From Brachyhypopomus gauderio (Eukaryota > Chordata > Actinopteri > Gymnotiformes > Hypopomidae): a stretch of DNA of 64,000 nt. The stretch is from assembly GCF_052324685.1 (NCBI RefSeq), contig NC_135228.1:10023386-10087385 (forward strand), given 5' to 3'. Positions 1 through 12,021 of this stretch are shown here, piece by piece (positions within the stretch are counted from its first letter, which is position 1; each line of letters opens with the position of its first letter). Below the pieces are notes generated by a model. The model searched no databases. It was not told the DNA's origin and worked only from the letters and a program-made list of their open reading frames with translations. A program made the position numbers and the translations under genes.

Positions 1-129
1 ACACAAAGTAATACATGGATATGTATCAATGTGGTGTTTTTATACAATAACTGGTATTCTAATAAGATCACTTAATACTGTATACATGAAAGATCATAAG
101 TTGTGTCTTTATATCAACCACATATCACA

Positions 130-470
130 GTGTTCACATTTAAAGGCACATGGTCCTGTGGTCCTTTGTCCTTAAGGGCTGAAAAGCTGAGTCTACCTCT
201 CCTCTTCTTGCCTGGAAGTTCCATCCTCAAGACCCTCCTACCAATATACCTCTCCTCCCTCCTCTGTACATGTCTCAAACCATCTAACTTTATCTCCAAA
301 ACATGCTACAAAACATGTGCTGATTCTCTAATAAACTCATTTCTGATCCTATCCTTCCTCGTCACTCCAAATTAGAATCTCAACATCTTCATCTCAGACA
401 CCTCCATCTCCCTCACCTGTCTCTTTGTCAGTGCCACTGTCTCCAGTCCATACAACATAGCAGGTCTCAC
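130..470 (-). mobile_element. Decayed LINE reverse-transcriptase C-terminal fragment
   Basis: Read on the minus strand, three frames together give the conserved end of a non-LTR polyprotein: a VTRKDRIRNEFIRE block near 360-300, then GLRHVQRREERYIGRR and RMELPGKKRRGR near 290-190. That order resembles the C-terminal tail of RTE/Jockey-type LINE polyproteins in animals. The blocks lie in different frames, so at least two frameshifts are present. No 3' tail or target-site duplication was found. Assignment to a clade is by memory of the motif only. Confidence 0.45.
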
Positions 471-474
471 TACA

Positions 475-700
475 TTTACATTTACATTTACGGCATTTAG
501 CAGACTCTCTTATACAGAGCGACTTACAAAGTGCTTTGCTTCTGATCACAGAATACATCCTAGGTAATAGTGCGGATAGGCCAGAATTCAAGATACCATT
601 GAGTCAGACTACTACAAAACTACAGGAGTCAGTGTCATTACCTAGTGTTTTGCAAGTGATGACAATTATTGGGGTTAGGTGGACCATAAAAGGATAGAAT
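475..700 (+). repeat. Dispersed teleost repeat with CATTTAGCAGA motif
   Basis: A (TTTACA)n-like lead-in at 475-490 runs into CGGCATTTAGCAGACTCTC and GAGCGACTTACAAAGTGC. This string is familiar as a dispersed interspersed repeat in many fish genomes. The body continues without coding potential to about 700. No ends or duplications were resolved, so the superfamily is left open. Confidence 0.4.
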
Positions 701-777
701 ATAGAAAAGAGGGGGAAAAAGAGGGGGAGAGAGAGAATAAAAAGGGAAAAGACAGAAGGGCGGGGGGAAAAAAAACA

Positions 778-866
778 TATATATGTGTATACAAGTATAC
801 ACATATATATATACACACACATATACATATTTTTAAAAAGTATATATATATATATATATATATAAA
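778..866. repeat. TA/CA microsatellite
   Basis: Alternating TATATG, ACACAT and (TA)n tracts, with a pure (TA)n run at about 841-864. It is preceded by a purine-rich stretch (690-775). Open frames crossing it are low-complexity artefacts. Confidence 0.9.
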
Positions 867-999
867 CAACCAGCTCAAAAGACCACTGCAAAGTAGAGCA
901 GAAAGTGTACCCATGGCATATAGCACAAATTAGTGTGATGTATGTGTATGTGTGAGTGTGTGTTTATGTGCAACACAAAAGTGCAACATAGGATAAATG

Positions 1000-2380
1000 T
1001 ACAGAATGTACTTGCCAGCAAGGGTAGAAAGCTGCGACAACATTCCCCCAGAGGCCAGAGGCAGGTAGAGAAAGACCCCCAGGAGCTGTGGAGTCCCAGG
1101 GCCGCACTTCCCAGTGACCCCCCGCATGCCCGCCCCAGCAGGTGGGAAAGGGAGACCCCGGACAGCACCCCCCCAGCCAAGGAGTGCAGGTCCAGAGGAA
1201 ACGGACATACATTCACCTACACATACATTCCCACACACATTCACCCACACCCATATACACTCTTGCGGACATATATACCCCCACACATGTACTCACACAT
1301 TCACCCCAATATATACATACGTCCCCATATCCCTCCCCCTCCCCCCTCAACACGTACTCATTCATCTACCTATACAAACAGAGACAAGGACAAAAACGCA
1401 CATTCATCCAAACTAACACACTCTCTGCGGCGTGGGCAAATGGCTGGACCAGCAAGGATCGGCAGCAGCCCCAGGACGCCCCCAGCCCAGCCCCGCGCTA
1501 GCTACCCACCCCCACCCCGGCAGGGAGCAAGAAACGGGTGAAGGAAGGCCTTCCATCCCCTCCACCCCCAGTGCTGTGTAGGTGTTGGTGTATATGCATG
1601 TATGGTAGTGTGTGATACTATAGTGTAGTTAAAATTGAGGGGACAGATGCTGGGACAAACGTGGTCAAAGCCCCGAGCCACTGGCCAGTGTTTGTCCACA
1701 CCGTCCCCTCAAAGGCCCTCAATGTCTAAAGTGCAGTAAAAACTGAGGGACAGACAGTGGTGAGGAGACGGGTGAACCATGGCAGCAGGCCCACCTCGTC
1801 AACCTCTGGTTACATGCCTGCCCCCCAGGATCCTAAATGTAAAAGGACTGTGTGTATATGTATGTGTGGGGGGTGGGTGGGTGGTAATGCGTAGGTCCAG
1901 AGGAAATGGTCCTCTGGAAGAGGAGAGTCTGCTTGCTAGCTGGCTCATTAGGCACCGAGCTTCGCTGCCCCCCCTGCTCGAGGCAGGGAGTGGTCAACCC
2001 GGGGTGACTAGGGGGACACCCCACCCCGTCACCGTATCCAATCCCCGACCCCCACCACCCCCACCGCCGAGAGTAGCCGGTCCAGGCATCCACATACACC
2101 TAAACACATATTCTCTCTCACACACGTACACACCCACACACATTCACCCCATATGTACACCCACACACATTCATCCCATATATACATCTCCACACACATA
2201 TGCACCCACACACCTTGTGCCATATGCACATCACACCCATGTAGGCACCTACAACCATACCAGTCGCACAATAGTCATACAACAATAGACATCAACAGGG
2301 TGAAGATATGCTGGTCTGACTCCGGAACCCAGTGCCCCCGGCCCACCCCCCAACAGCCACCGCCCCACCCAGTCTGATCA
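1000..2380. repeat. CA-rich and GC-rich low-complexity repeat block
   Basis: The block alternates GC-rich segments with CACATTCACCCACAC-type runs (1205-1400 and 2090-2250). It contains internal duplications. GGTCCAGAGGAAA occurs at 1189 and again at 1893, and related TTAAAATTGAGGGGACAGA and AAAACTGAGGGACAGACAG segments occur near 1628 and 1738. This suggests a diverged long-unit tandem repeat or a duplicated unclassified element. Open frames on both strands here are His/Thr/Pro low-complexity readings with no domain. Confidence 0.55.
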
Positions 2381-2609
2381 ACTCTGCTAGTACAAAACAA
2401 GTGAACCACTTGGTGCAAAACTGCTTATGGCCCAATGTTTTGAATTTATTTTTTATTATTAACACTAGTATTACAATTACTAGTACTTTAGTAGTTACTT
2501 AGAGTGCAAATGAAAACCCCACAGTTGTTGGTATCACTGGAGCTCTGTAGCCACTGGGATGGATAACAGACTGTCCACTTCTTGAAGTCACCAAGAAGCA
2601 AGAGTACGG
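2381..2609. other. Short stretch with no recognisable feature
   Basis: AT-rich sequence between the CA-rich block and the L2 LINE. I see no gene, RNA or repeat signature in it. Confidence 0.4.
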
Positions 2610-5600
2610 TCATTGAGTACGATGAGTAGCGTGAGGACGCTAGCGCTACTGGCTGCCGCTTCTCGCTGCTCCAACCTGTTCCTTTTTTACCTGACGAACT
2701 GCCATCTGCCTTCGCAAATAAATCTACCACCTACCTGGATTACTCGCCGAAAAACATCCGGACGGCCCCACACTTCAACGCCGGTTGGGACCGTTACCCT
2801 CGGCATGAGCTGGCTAGGCTAGCCAACCAACGCCGCCTCCACTGGGCTAGCCGGATAGCCGCTACATCGCTCCTCAATTTTCACCCCACACAGGTTTTTC
2901 CCCTTGTTCTGATCACCCTTCTTCAGCATCTCGACTTTCACCTGCAGCAATTCACCTCCATACATCTCCAGGATCTGCCATTTTTCTCAGCGCCTGCCAT
3001 GGTTTTCCGTTACACAACTACCGAACTTCACCGGCTCATTCCCACGCTGCCTCCACCCGCCGAGCTACTGGACAGTCTGCGGCACTTTGCACTTTTACGC
3101 CGACCCCCCTATGTGCATCGTGGATCTCGGCGGGGGTTCATCTACACGACAAGTGGCGTAAACTCCATTCCAGCACTGTGGACCGACAGCTCACACGCCG
3201 GCTCAAGTGCTTCCTCCCTGCGTCATCACAACAGCACGCGTCATCAGAACACGTCCTCTGTGAACTTTTTCAACCTCCTGACTATCCAAACCACTCCCTC
3301 AACCGCTTTTAAACAAAAGCACCTGAAAATCGCCCTCTTCAACACACGATCCCTCAACAATAAAAGCCTCATCTTAAATGAATTTATTACTGACAACAAA
3401 CTCGACCTGCTCTGCCTAAACGAAACATGGCAAAACATGGGGGGGTGGCATTGCTGCCATTTTTAATCAAAACCTAAAACCCCGTGCACTGTCCCTCCCC
3501 TCAGCCCCATCATTTGAACATCTGGTTTTTAAACTCCCTGGACCTAAACCTCTTATCACTGCTATTATTTACCGACCCCCTAAACCCAACCCATCCTTTT
3601 TATCTGACCTTTCAGATTTCACCACCGCACTTTTCTCTATTTCATCATCTATCTTGCTTCTTGGTGACTTCAACCTGCACATTGACTCCCCAGACTGTAA
3701 ACATGCAATGGACTTTCTGGATTTCCTAACCTGCTCCAGCTTCACCCAACACACAAATTTCCCAACCCACAATCGTGGACACATCTTGGATCTGGTCTGC
3801 TCCACTGGCCTTCACATCCATAACATGTCCAGCGTTGACCTCACCATATCTGACCACTTAGCCATTATATTTGACATTGACATCCCCACCCCTGACCCAA
3901 AACAAAACCGCAAAATCACTTTTCGCAACCTTAAATCCATCTGCCCAGTGACTCTTTCCACCTGCATATCTAACAGTCTATCCTGCTCCACTCTCCCTGA
4001 AAACCCAACCCCCACTGACCTCGTAAACACTTACAACAATATTCTGTCTACATCCCTCAACACACTGGCCCCTTTGAAAACAAAAACAGTCACCTTTTCC
4101 CATTCAGCACCCTGGTTCAACCCGGCACTCCATAAACTCAAGAAACATCTCCGACAGCTAGAACGATTATGCAAGAAAACTGGTCTCGCAGTCCACACCC
4201 TCGCTTACAAAGATCACATGCAACATTACAAATTAGCCCTAAATAAAGCCCGCTCAAATTATTATTCTGCCATTATTCACTCAGGTTCCTCAAATCCACG
4301 TTCCCTGTTTTCTACCATAAACTCCTAAAACCCCACGACAACACTCCATCATCATTCACCCCTGAGAAATGTGACTTGCTCTTGGCATTTTTCAATTCAA
4401 AAACAGAAACCATCCACCACCTGCTTGCACCCTCCACTACCCTACAACCGGAACCCACATTTTCCTTTTCTCCACCTGACACTCAGCTATCTACTTTTTC
4501 ACCCATAACCTCTGCTGACCTATCCAAAATACTCTCCACTATGAAATCTTCTACTTCTCCCCTGGACCCTATGCCATCTCAACTCGTCAAAGACTGCTTC
4601 ACTCCCCTTGCTCCATTAATCACAGATATCATAAACTCCTCCCTCACCTCTGGCACAGTACCTTCACCTCTCAAACTTGCAGCCATCACTCCTCTTCTTA
4701 AAAAGCCCGGCATTGACCCGGAGGACCTCAATAATTACAGACCCATCTCAAACCTCACCTTTCTGTCAAAACTACTGGAAAGAGCCGTTGCAAACCAACT
4801 CAAGATCCACCTTCTCTCAAATAACCTGTACGAAACATTCCAGTCCGGTTTCCGCACCCACCATAGCACCGAAACGGCCCTACTGAAAGTTATAAATGAC
4901 CTTCTGCTTTCCTCTGACTCTGGCTCTCTCACCATCCTCCTCCTCCTTGACCTCAGTGCTGCTTTGACACAGTAAAACACTCTATCCTTCTGAATCGACT
5001 CGAATCGATCGGCATCACCAACACCGCCCTCGCCTGGTTCAAATCCTACCTGTCTGACAGATTCCAATACATCACCATCAACCAACACAAATCCCACACC
5101 ATCCCTGTCGTACACTGTGTCCCTCAAGGCTCAGTTCTGGGTCCCATCCTCTTCATTCTGTACATACTTCCTCTCGGACTCATCATACGTCGCCATGGCC
5201 TCAAATTTCACTGCTACGCTGATGATACTCAACTCTACATCACCACAAAAACCATCTCTCCTGCCATTCTCACCACCCTCACCTGCTGCCTTACAGACAT
5301 CAAAAACTGGATGACTCATAACTTTCTCAAACTAAACAGTAATAAAACAGAGATCATTATTTTCGGTCCAAAATCCAGCCTCCCCACCTGCCAAAATCTC
5401 ACTCTCGATATTGACAGCCACTCTGTCACTCCTTCCCCCCTAGTCAGAAACCTTGGGATTTATATGGACCCCACACTTTCTTTCAAATCTCACATCAACC
5501 ATGTAGTCAAAACATCCTTCTTCCACCTACGCAACATAGCGCGTCTGCGATCCACTCTTCCCACCTCTGCTGCAGAGACATTAGTTCATGCTTTTATCAC

Positions 5601-6187
5601 CTCCAGACTCGACTACTGTAACAGCATTCTGTATGGTCTCCCCTCCTCTGTTCTTCAAAAACTACAATATGTTCAAAACTCTGCTGCCCGACTCCTCACC
5701 GGCTCCCCCTCCAGACAACACATCACCCCTGTCCTTTGTCAACTTCACTGGCTTCCCATAAAACAACGCATACACTTCAAGATCCTCCTCTTTACCTACA
5801 AGGCCCTCAACAACCTTGCCCCTTCATACCTATCAGATCTCCTGCACCGTCACGCCCCCACCCGCAAACTCCGCTCTGCAGATGCCAACCTCCTCACTCC
5901 TACTACCTCTACCAAACACAGGTCCATTGGGGACAGGGCTTTTGCCATTGCTGCCCCCACCCTCTGGAACTCTCTACCCCTGACCATCCGAAACTCTGAT
6001 TCTCTGCACTCCTTCAAACATAACCTCAAGACCCACCTTTTCCAGTCTGCATATAACACTTAAGTCATTACCCTATCTTTCCGTTTTGTTTTTCTTTCTT
6101 TTTTTGTGTGTATGATTGTACGTGAATTTCTGTGTGAAATTACTGTAAAGCGACTTTGAGTACTAAGAAAAGCGCTATATAAAACAG

Positions 6188-6218
<31 letters not shown>
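2610..6218 (+). mobile_element. L2-type non-LTR retrotransposon, near full length
   Basis: A LINE on the plus strand with a non-coding 5' part (2610-2998), an endonuclease/reverse-transcriptase ORF2 (2999-6063), and a short 3' UTR ending in AAAGCGCTATATAAA plus a (TTA)n microsatellite at about 6190-6218. The CGACTTTGAG/AAAGCGCTATATAAA tail and the simple-repeat terminus are typical of fish L2 elements, which lack poly(A). The 5' boundary is estimated from the start of GC-rich element-like sequence, and no TSD was identified. At least three frameshifts make this copy inactive. Confidence 0.8.
2999..6063 (+). pseudogene. L2 LINE ORF2 (endonuclease-reverse transcriptase), frameshifted
   Basis: Endonuclease motifs appear in order: FNTRSLNNKS near 3340, LLGDFNLHID near 3660 and SDHLAIIF near 3850. 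They are followed by the reverse transcriptase: NNYRPISNL near 4730, [14 protein letters not shown] near 4840, PQGSVLGPILF near 5125 and YADDTQLY near 5215. The LINE-2 C-terminal region (SRLDYCNSILYGLP, then LHWLPIKQRIHFK) runs to a stop at 6063. The frame changes near 3440, 4326 and 4970, and again between 5100 and 5311. Together the frames cover essentially the whole catalytic protein, so this was once a full-length copy. The true start codon is unclear. Confidence 0.85.
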
Positions 6219-6220
<2 letters not shown>

Positions 6221-6288
6221 CTGAGACAGGTTCCACGTGTGACTAAATGCATAGCTGAAGCACAAACAGAATGACTGACACATGCATA

Positions 6289-7262
6289 TAATCAAATCAA
6301 ATCAAATATATTTGTATAGCGCTTTTCACAACATATGTTGTCACAAAGCGCTTTACAGGATTTACAAGGTTAACAATACTATGGGTCCAAATCCCAAATG
6401 AGCAAGCCAAAGGCGACAGTGGCAAGGAAAAACTCCCTAGATGGTGGGGAATAGGAAGAAACCTTGGGAGGACCAAGACTCAAAAGGGAACCCATCCTCC
6501 ATTGGGCGGCCCGTTAACACACAAATTACACAAAAACAAATTATACAGACTAATACACAAGTTACAAATAAATCACACAATCAGGCTAAGTATAAAGTAA
6601 CTAGAATGAAAGTTCTGGGTGTTGATATTGTCAATGTAAATGTCTTATGATGAACGCCAGGTTTTCATTCCGTGTCGGAGCGATGATACTGGAATTGTAG
6701 GCTCCAACTGCAGTGTTACTCCCCAAGTGAACCTCGGAGAAGAAAGATATGTGATGTGGTAAATATGTAACAGATTATTCAAAGGCCAAACTAAACAGAT
6801 AAGTCTTTAGTTGAGTTTTAAACATTGAGACTGTGTCTGAGTCCCAAATAGAGGCAGGAAGATTATTCCACAGTTGTGGAGCTTTAGAACAAAAGGCTCT
6901 TCCACCTGCTGTGATCTTTTTGATCCTAGGAACAGTTAATAACCCTGCGTCCTGTGAACAAAGTGAATGGGCTGGATTGTAATGATCAATAAGTTCACTA
7001 AGATACTCTGGAGCTAAGCCATGCAGTGTTTTATATGTTAATAAGAGTATTTTATAGTCAATACGGAATCTAACTGGCAGCCAATTTAATGACGATAGTA
7101 CGGGACTAATGTGATCAAATTTTTTAGTTTTCATTAAAACTCGCGCTGCTGCGTTCTGAACAAGCTGGAGTTTGTTTATTGATTTACCAGAACATCCAGC
7201 TAAAAGACTATTGCAATAATCTAGGTGAGAGGATATGAATGCATGGATTAGCTTTTCACATC
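6289..7262 (-). mobile_element. 5'-truncated LINE 3' end (minus strand)
   Basis: The plus-strand start is an (AATCA)n tail followed by TGTATAGCGCTTTTCAC, the reverse complement of a LINE 3' terminus. It is followed inward by the AGGAAAAACTCCCTAG and CCTTGGGAGGACCAAGAC segments that recur in the LINE tail at 55620-55815. The coding part begins abruptly at about 7262, so the copy is 5' truncated, as expected from incomplete target-primed reverse transcription. Confidence 0.8.
6775..7261 (-). pseudogene. C-terminal LINE ORF2 fragment
   Basis: Minus-strand reading begins at the truncation point with LIHAFISSHLDYCNSLLAG. It continues through LQLVQNAAARVL, LNWLPVRFRIDYK, GLAPEYLSELIDHY and APQLWNNLPASIWDSD to a stop at 6775. 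This is the region C-terminal to the RT in L2/CR1-like LINEs. It is one continuous frame of about 160 codons but lacks all catalytic domains. It shares this module with the copies at 31021-31374 and 58860-59160. Confidence 0.8.
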
Positions 7263-7310
7263 ACTAGTATTTAATATATTACTAATTTTAGCAAAAATTA
7301 AAAATATAAG

Positions 7311-7611
7311 TGTCCCAGCAGGCTGTTCCCAAGCCATGAGAGCCAAGGCCACTTCTGTGCACACACCCATTCGGGTTCTGTCCCGTTCACAATCACCTTG
7401 TTATTAGTTAATTTGCTGCACATTTCAGCTTCGCCTTACAGCCTAGATGTTGACGTCCCATTGCCCTGTGATCTGCCATTGTTTCTAGGACTTGCTAGCT
7501 TTTGCTGTTTCTGCTTATGTATGTTTTGCAGCATTGTCAGCTTTCTTTGTTTGGTCTACGTCTTTAAGATTAAAAACTTGCTCTTGCTTCCTCTGTGCCT
7601 TCCATGTTACA
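7311..7611. mobile_element. Possible solo LTR
   Basis: A 301-bp segment starting TGTCCCAGCAGG and ending CCATGTTACA, flanked by ATAAG (7306-7310) and ATAGG (7612-7616), which is an imperfect 5-bp duplication. It contains a TTAAGATTAAAAACTTGC stretch resembling an LTR polyadenylation region. No partner LTR is present. The evidence is the TG...CA termini plus 4/5 TSD agreement only. Confidence 0.4.
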
Positions 7612-7819
7612 ATAGGTTTCTCAGTCCTACATGTTGCTGAGTAGCCTATAGCACTGTAACAGTCTCAAATATATAAACATACTACAACAGGTCTATCTGC
7701 TGATCTGGAATGTTTCTGTAAAGCCCCAAGGAGTCATACACCCGCAAAATAGCTATTAATGTTATTTTTACTAATATTATAATTACTAACAAGAAAAAAA
7801 TATTTAAAATCATTTAACA

Positions 7820-8702
7820 CAGTGATTCTCAACTGGTGGGTCGCGACCCAAAAGTGGGTCGCGGACACGTTCTTGGTGGGCACTGCGCACTCTTTTGCAA
7901 TAATTTCAATAGCTTTTAAACGGTCCATCTAAGACCACCAAAGAAGTTGGATTACATAAAGTTAATCTTTAATAACAACCTACAACTAAAAGATGGGTAT
8001 TTATACCTTGCACCAATGTGTGGTGGTCAGTTTTTGTCAAATATTTCAATAGCTTTTAAATGGGCCATCAATTCCACAAAACAAGGTTGTTGATTAGGAT
8101 GCACTTAACTATAACTTGTTTTATGCTCTTATGTTGGACATTTTAAAAGCTATTTAAACATTTGACAAAATGTGCACTTAATATTTATACAACTTGTTTT
8201 TATCTTATGAAGAATCGTTTAAAAATTTTTTAAATCTTTGCAGAAAAAAAGAGTGCGCAGTGCTCCGGGGCCTTTACGACCACCACTTTTGTCCATGTTA
8301 AGGTCATTTGTAGATGGTAATAGTAGTACATTTAAAACATGTCTAATTCCGAATACGCGAACCTGAAACCAACTTAACCACAGTTACAAGGAAGAGAAAA
8401 CATCAGTCATGTTGGACGACAGAGATCCTAAATAACAGCTGACCTGATGTGAGTGCTTATTAGTTTATATTATGGCACCTAGAAAAAGTTATTGGCGCCT
8501 GATTTTTTCCTTTTAGGACCTACTGGCTCCTTGAGTAATTTTTAGTATGTAGCCCAGCATGAGAACCATCTTGTTGCCATGGTAACCACCAATTGTTTAC
8601 CCTTTTAATTTGTTATAACATTTGTACTGTATAAAACTGGGTCGCGACTTAATGACAATAAGAAAAAGTGGGTCCCGGGCTAAGACCAGTTGAGAACCCC
8701 TG
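7820..8702. mobile_element. Non-autonomous hAT element (MITE)
   Basis: Terminal inverted repeats CAGTGATTCTCAACTGG (7820) and CCAGTTGAGAACCCCTG (ending 8702) bound 883 bp. The flanking 8-bp duplications are ATTTAACA (7812-7819) and ATCTAACA (8703-8710), identical apart from one base. The GTGGGTCGCGACCC sub-terminal sequence is typical of Charlie-type hAT MITEs. No transposase is encoded. It sits at the 3' side of the broken HMGXB3-like gene. Confidence 0.85.
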
Positions 8703-10104
8703 ATCTAACATACATGCACTAAACAGTGAGAGTCGACCATCAATTCCAACTTGAGCTTTCTCATGTGTGTGCCTTATTATTTTGTCAATAAATTTCTGGT
8801 TTTCTCTGCTGTTGTGCAAATGGAACACCAACCGGAGTGCAAACATGAAATGAGTGTCCTTCGGCTGACAAAGAAAGTAGCAACGGTTTGCTAGTTCTCT
8901 ATTCAGCTGTTCTGCCGTGGAGGTGTTGATATACCCAGAGAGCTCAGGTACAAGATCGAGACTTCTGAGCTTCTCCTTGGTCTGTTTTTGATTTCGCTGA
9001 TGGAAACGATCATATAAAGAACATCTATCTGCAGTTCCTGTGATTGGGGGATGATTTGTCTTTGATTATATCATGCTTTCTCTAGACTGGTCCACCTTCT
9101 TTTAAAGCTTTAATCCATGGCAAATTAATTTCAAGTGTTTTGGCTGAAGCCCTCACCAAATTTTCCTCAGTTGCTTCACATGTAGCTTGAAAAATGCTTG
9201 TCGAGTTCTGTTGTTGGCATGTCGAGCCACTCTTCCTGCTATATCAGATATGTAAATAGTAGGAGGGGTCTTGAAGCTTAGAAGGGCGTTAGTGTGATCT
9301 CGCGCAGACTCTTGCCAACATAGTGGAGCAACAATAAACAATTGAATGAAGACAACCAAGATGTAGGACACCACCTAAAAAAATAAATATATCAAAATAT
9401 GAATGGGAATGCATTTCCCATATTTACTCTTTTATTTGCTTTTTAAAATCTTTATTTCAAAGCTTACCTCCTGCCTTTTGGAGTTTTAAAAACATTTTTG
9501 GATAAATGTCTTTGTACAAGAGTAATTCCTCCAAATGATTAATAATGTCAGATGCAGAGCTTTCTGCAGACACTCCAAGAACTGCACACCCTGCAACCAG
9601 GTCACTTTTTGAAGTCTACAAAAATGTTTACATTAACACTCATAATTCTTGACAAACAAAGCAAATCCTAATCCATGTAAAGAAAATACATTTTTTCATT
9701 TCAGTAGTTTAAGCACAGTGTCTTCTACAGCATGAGAGCTAGTAGAAGGTGAAACACCATTCAAGCGCAAATCCTTTCAGGACCTCCTTTCAAGACTGGC
9801 CCATCACGGCATGCAGATCCAACCCATGGGGCAAAGGCAGAACATGAGAGATCACTGGAGAAAGGGTTTTTCTCCCTTGTGTCTGAGGTTGGAACAGAAT
9901 TTAATTAAATATTGCAATACTTTAGTTTCTATTTTTTGTAATTCTGATATTAATGTAAACAGAAGCCTACAAATCAACAACATTGTACTCTATAAATTAA
10001 TACCATTTACCATAATAAAAGCCAGTAGCAATAAGTTCCTTTTCCAATGATGACCATCTCTCATCAACACTTACATTAAGGCCACTTTGTTGAATACTGT
10101 CAAT

Positions 10105-10261
10105 CATGGACGTAATTTTGATTTCAAAAGTGGGGGGGACATGGATTCGTCGCTATTTAAATATTTGGTTTTAACCGTAAAAACTGGGGGGGACCAAAGC
10201 CGGCTTTTGAAAAAGTGGGGGGGACATGTCCCCCTCGTCCCCCCCCAAAATTACGTCCGTG
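10105..10261. mobile_element. Small G-rich MITE with perfect 8-bp TSD
   Basis: The inverted termini CATGGACGTAATTTTG and CAAAATTACGTCCGTG enclose 157 bp and are flanked by CTGTCAAT at 10097-10104 and 10262-10269. The 8-bp duplication points to hAT-type mobilisation. Its core, TTCGTCGCTATTTAAATAT and CCGGCTTTTGAAAAAGTG, recurs inside the hAT element at 61111-61883. It lies between exon-like blocks of the HMGXB3-like gene. Confidence 0.85.
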
Positions 10262-10358
10262 CTGTCAATGCATGGTCTCTTCAGGAGATTCACTTGGGGG
10301 CAAAAATGTGAAATGACTTCAAAAATAAAGACAACACACTCGTGTAAACAAAAAGAAA

Positions 10359-11081
10359 ATGTCAGGGCTGGCTCGGATGCCAGGATGCCACTCCCTCTAC
10401 CACCAGGAGGGGCACCCGAGTCAGTCCTAGACTTGCTGGGCGTAATGAGCAATGATCCGTTTCAGCTGTCTAAAGGCTTCTTGGGAAACGGATCATTGCT
10501 GATTCGTTTGGTTATGCCTATGCATTCTCAGCCTGTATCTGCATTCTCTGTGGTTACATTCTCAACAAGGTATCTCATCACCGTGCTCTCTCTGTTTTTT
10601 CTCCTTCTCTTCTTCGAGATTCTCCTGCGTCGCTCCCTGACCTACCTCAAGTTTTCACAAGCCTGTTTCTCTTCCTGTCCTTTTTTTGTCTTTATTTTGG
10701 GAAGGGTTTTGTTTTGTTGTGGCGTTTTCTGCCTGTTGGCCAGCCTCCTCTCCTGGCATCTTTAGTTTCGTTTTCGAGTTGCTTTTATCCACGCTATTTT
10801 AGTTACGTTTGTTGTTTTGTTTCTTTCTCCCGGTTGAGCATTTGTTTTTTTCCACGTGTTGAGTTTTCAGCATTGGTTTTGTTTATTGTTTTACAGTGCT
10901 CTCACGGCTTTCATTTATCTTTTCACGCGTTGAGTATTCAGCATTGCTTTCATTCATTATATTGGGGTTGTGTTTCATGTTTCACTCTCACATTTGCGTT
11001 CTGTTGTTAAAACGGCACTTGGGTCCACCATTCACACTATTACTATACGCGGTGAGTACCTCCCTGTACTCCCGCATTACA
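10359..11081 (+). mobile_element. Solo LTR with perfect 5-bp TSD
   Basis: A 723-bp segment begins TGTCAGGGCTGG and ends CCCGCATTACA, flanked by GAAAA at 10354-10358 and 11082-11086. The T-rich interior, TG...CA termini and 5-bp duplication are those of a Ty3/gypsy-type LTR left after recombination between the two LTRs of a full element. No internal region remains. It lies in an intron of the HMGXB3-like gene. A 16-bp-arm palindrome lies at 10448-10500. Confidence 0.85.
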
Positions 11082-12021
11082 GAAAAGCATATGCTAAGTG
11101 TCATTAATTTATCAAAACCATCTCTAAAGTATCTGGAGGATACATGGACATTGTTTATTTATTTTTATTTTTTGGGGGGTGTTTAACTTCCACCGCAAGG
11201 TTTTAGCCCACAGATACAAAGGTAATTTCAATCCGCAGAGAAAGAAGTATACTTGAGATGTCATGTAAATAAGACTGATTTCAACCTTGCCTTATTTTGC
11301 AGTCAAATATATATTTGCCATGTTTGACAGCTGGTACATATCATGTAAAGTAAAATAGCTTACCAGGTAGGTCAAAGGCCACTTTCCAGTTGGCATCAGC
11401 AATAAGAACAGGTGGTTCATGTCCACATCGTACACAAGAGGAGTCAAAGCAATAATTGGTCATTGCCCAAAAATGGAAGAAGGCTTTTCTGAGAGTGTTG
11501 TGATGTATCTTCACATTTAGAAGGTCCTCCATCATAGACAAAAAACGTCCAACAGCTGTGTTTGACTTTTAAATAGAACACTTGGATTAAAATTGCTATT
11601 TGATAAAAGTTGAAAATAGTGAAAAATATCTTTGCAATTCACATGTATCTTGCCTTCAGAGCTGATGTCATCATGGCACAGAAACGGATGGTCAAAATAA
11701 TCCTGTTAAAATTACGAAATCCTGTTTCGTAGTCCTGAAATCTTACAGGAGTCTTGCAGTTCAGGCACTTTTTCACACATACAGTGACTTTTTCAATAAA
11801 AATATTGTTAAAAAAATTTTTTATCAAACATATAGATACAATAAAACAACTATTAATTAGATCGAGCAATAACACACATCCATACAATAGACACAAACAA
11901 TAGATACAAAGATATAGATGCACGAATAAAGACAGAAAGAAAGAAAATAAATAAATAAATAAAAAATAAATAAATAAATAAAAATAAAATAAAAAAGCAC
12001 TCAAGCAATATTTTACAATGT

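Noticed and set aside
942-2288. Long His/Thr/Pro open frames
   Set aside because: Low-complexity translations of CA-rich repeats.
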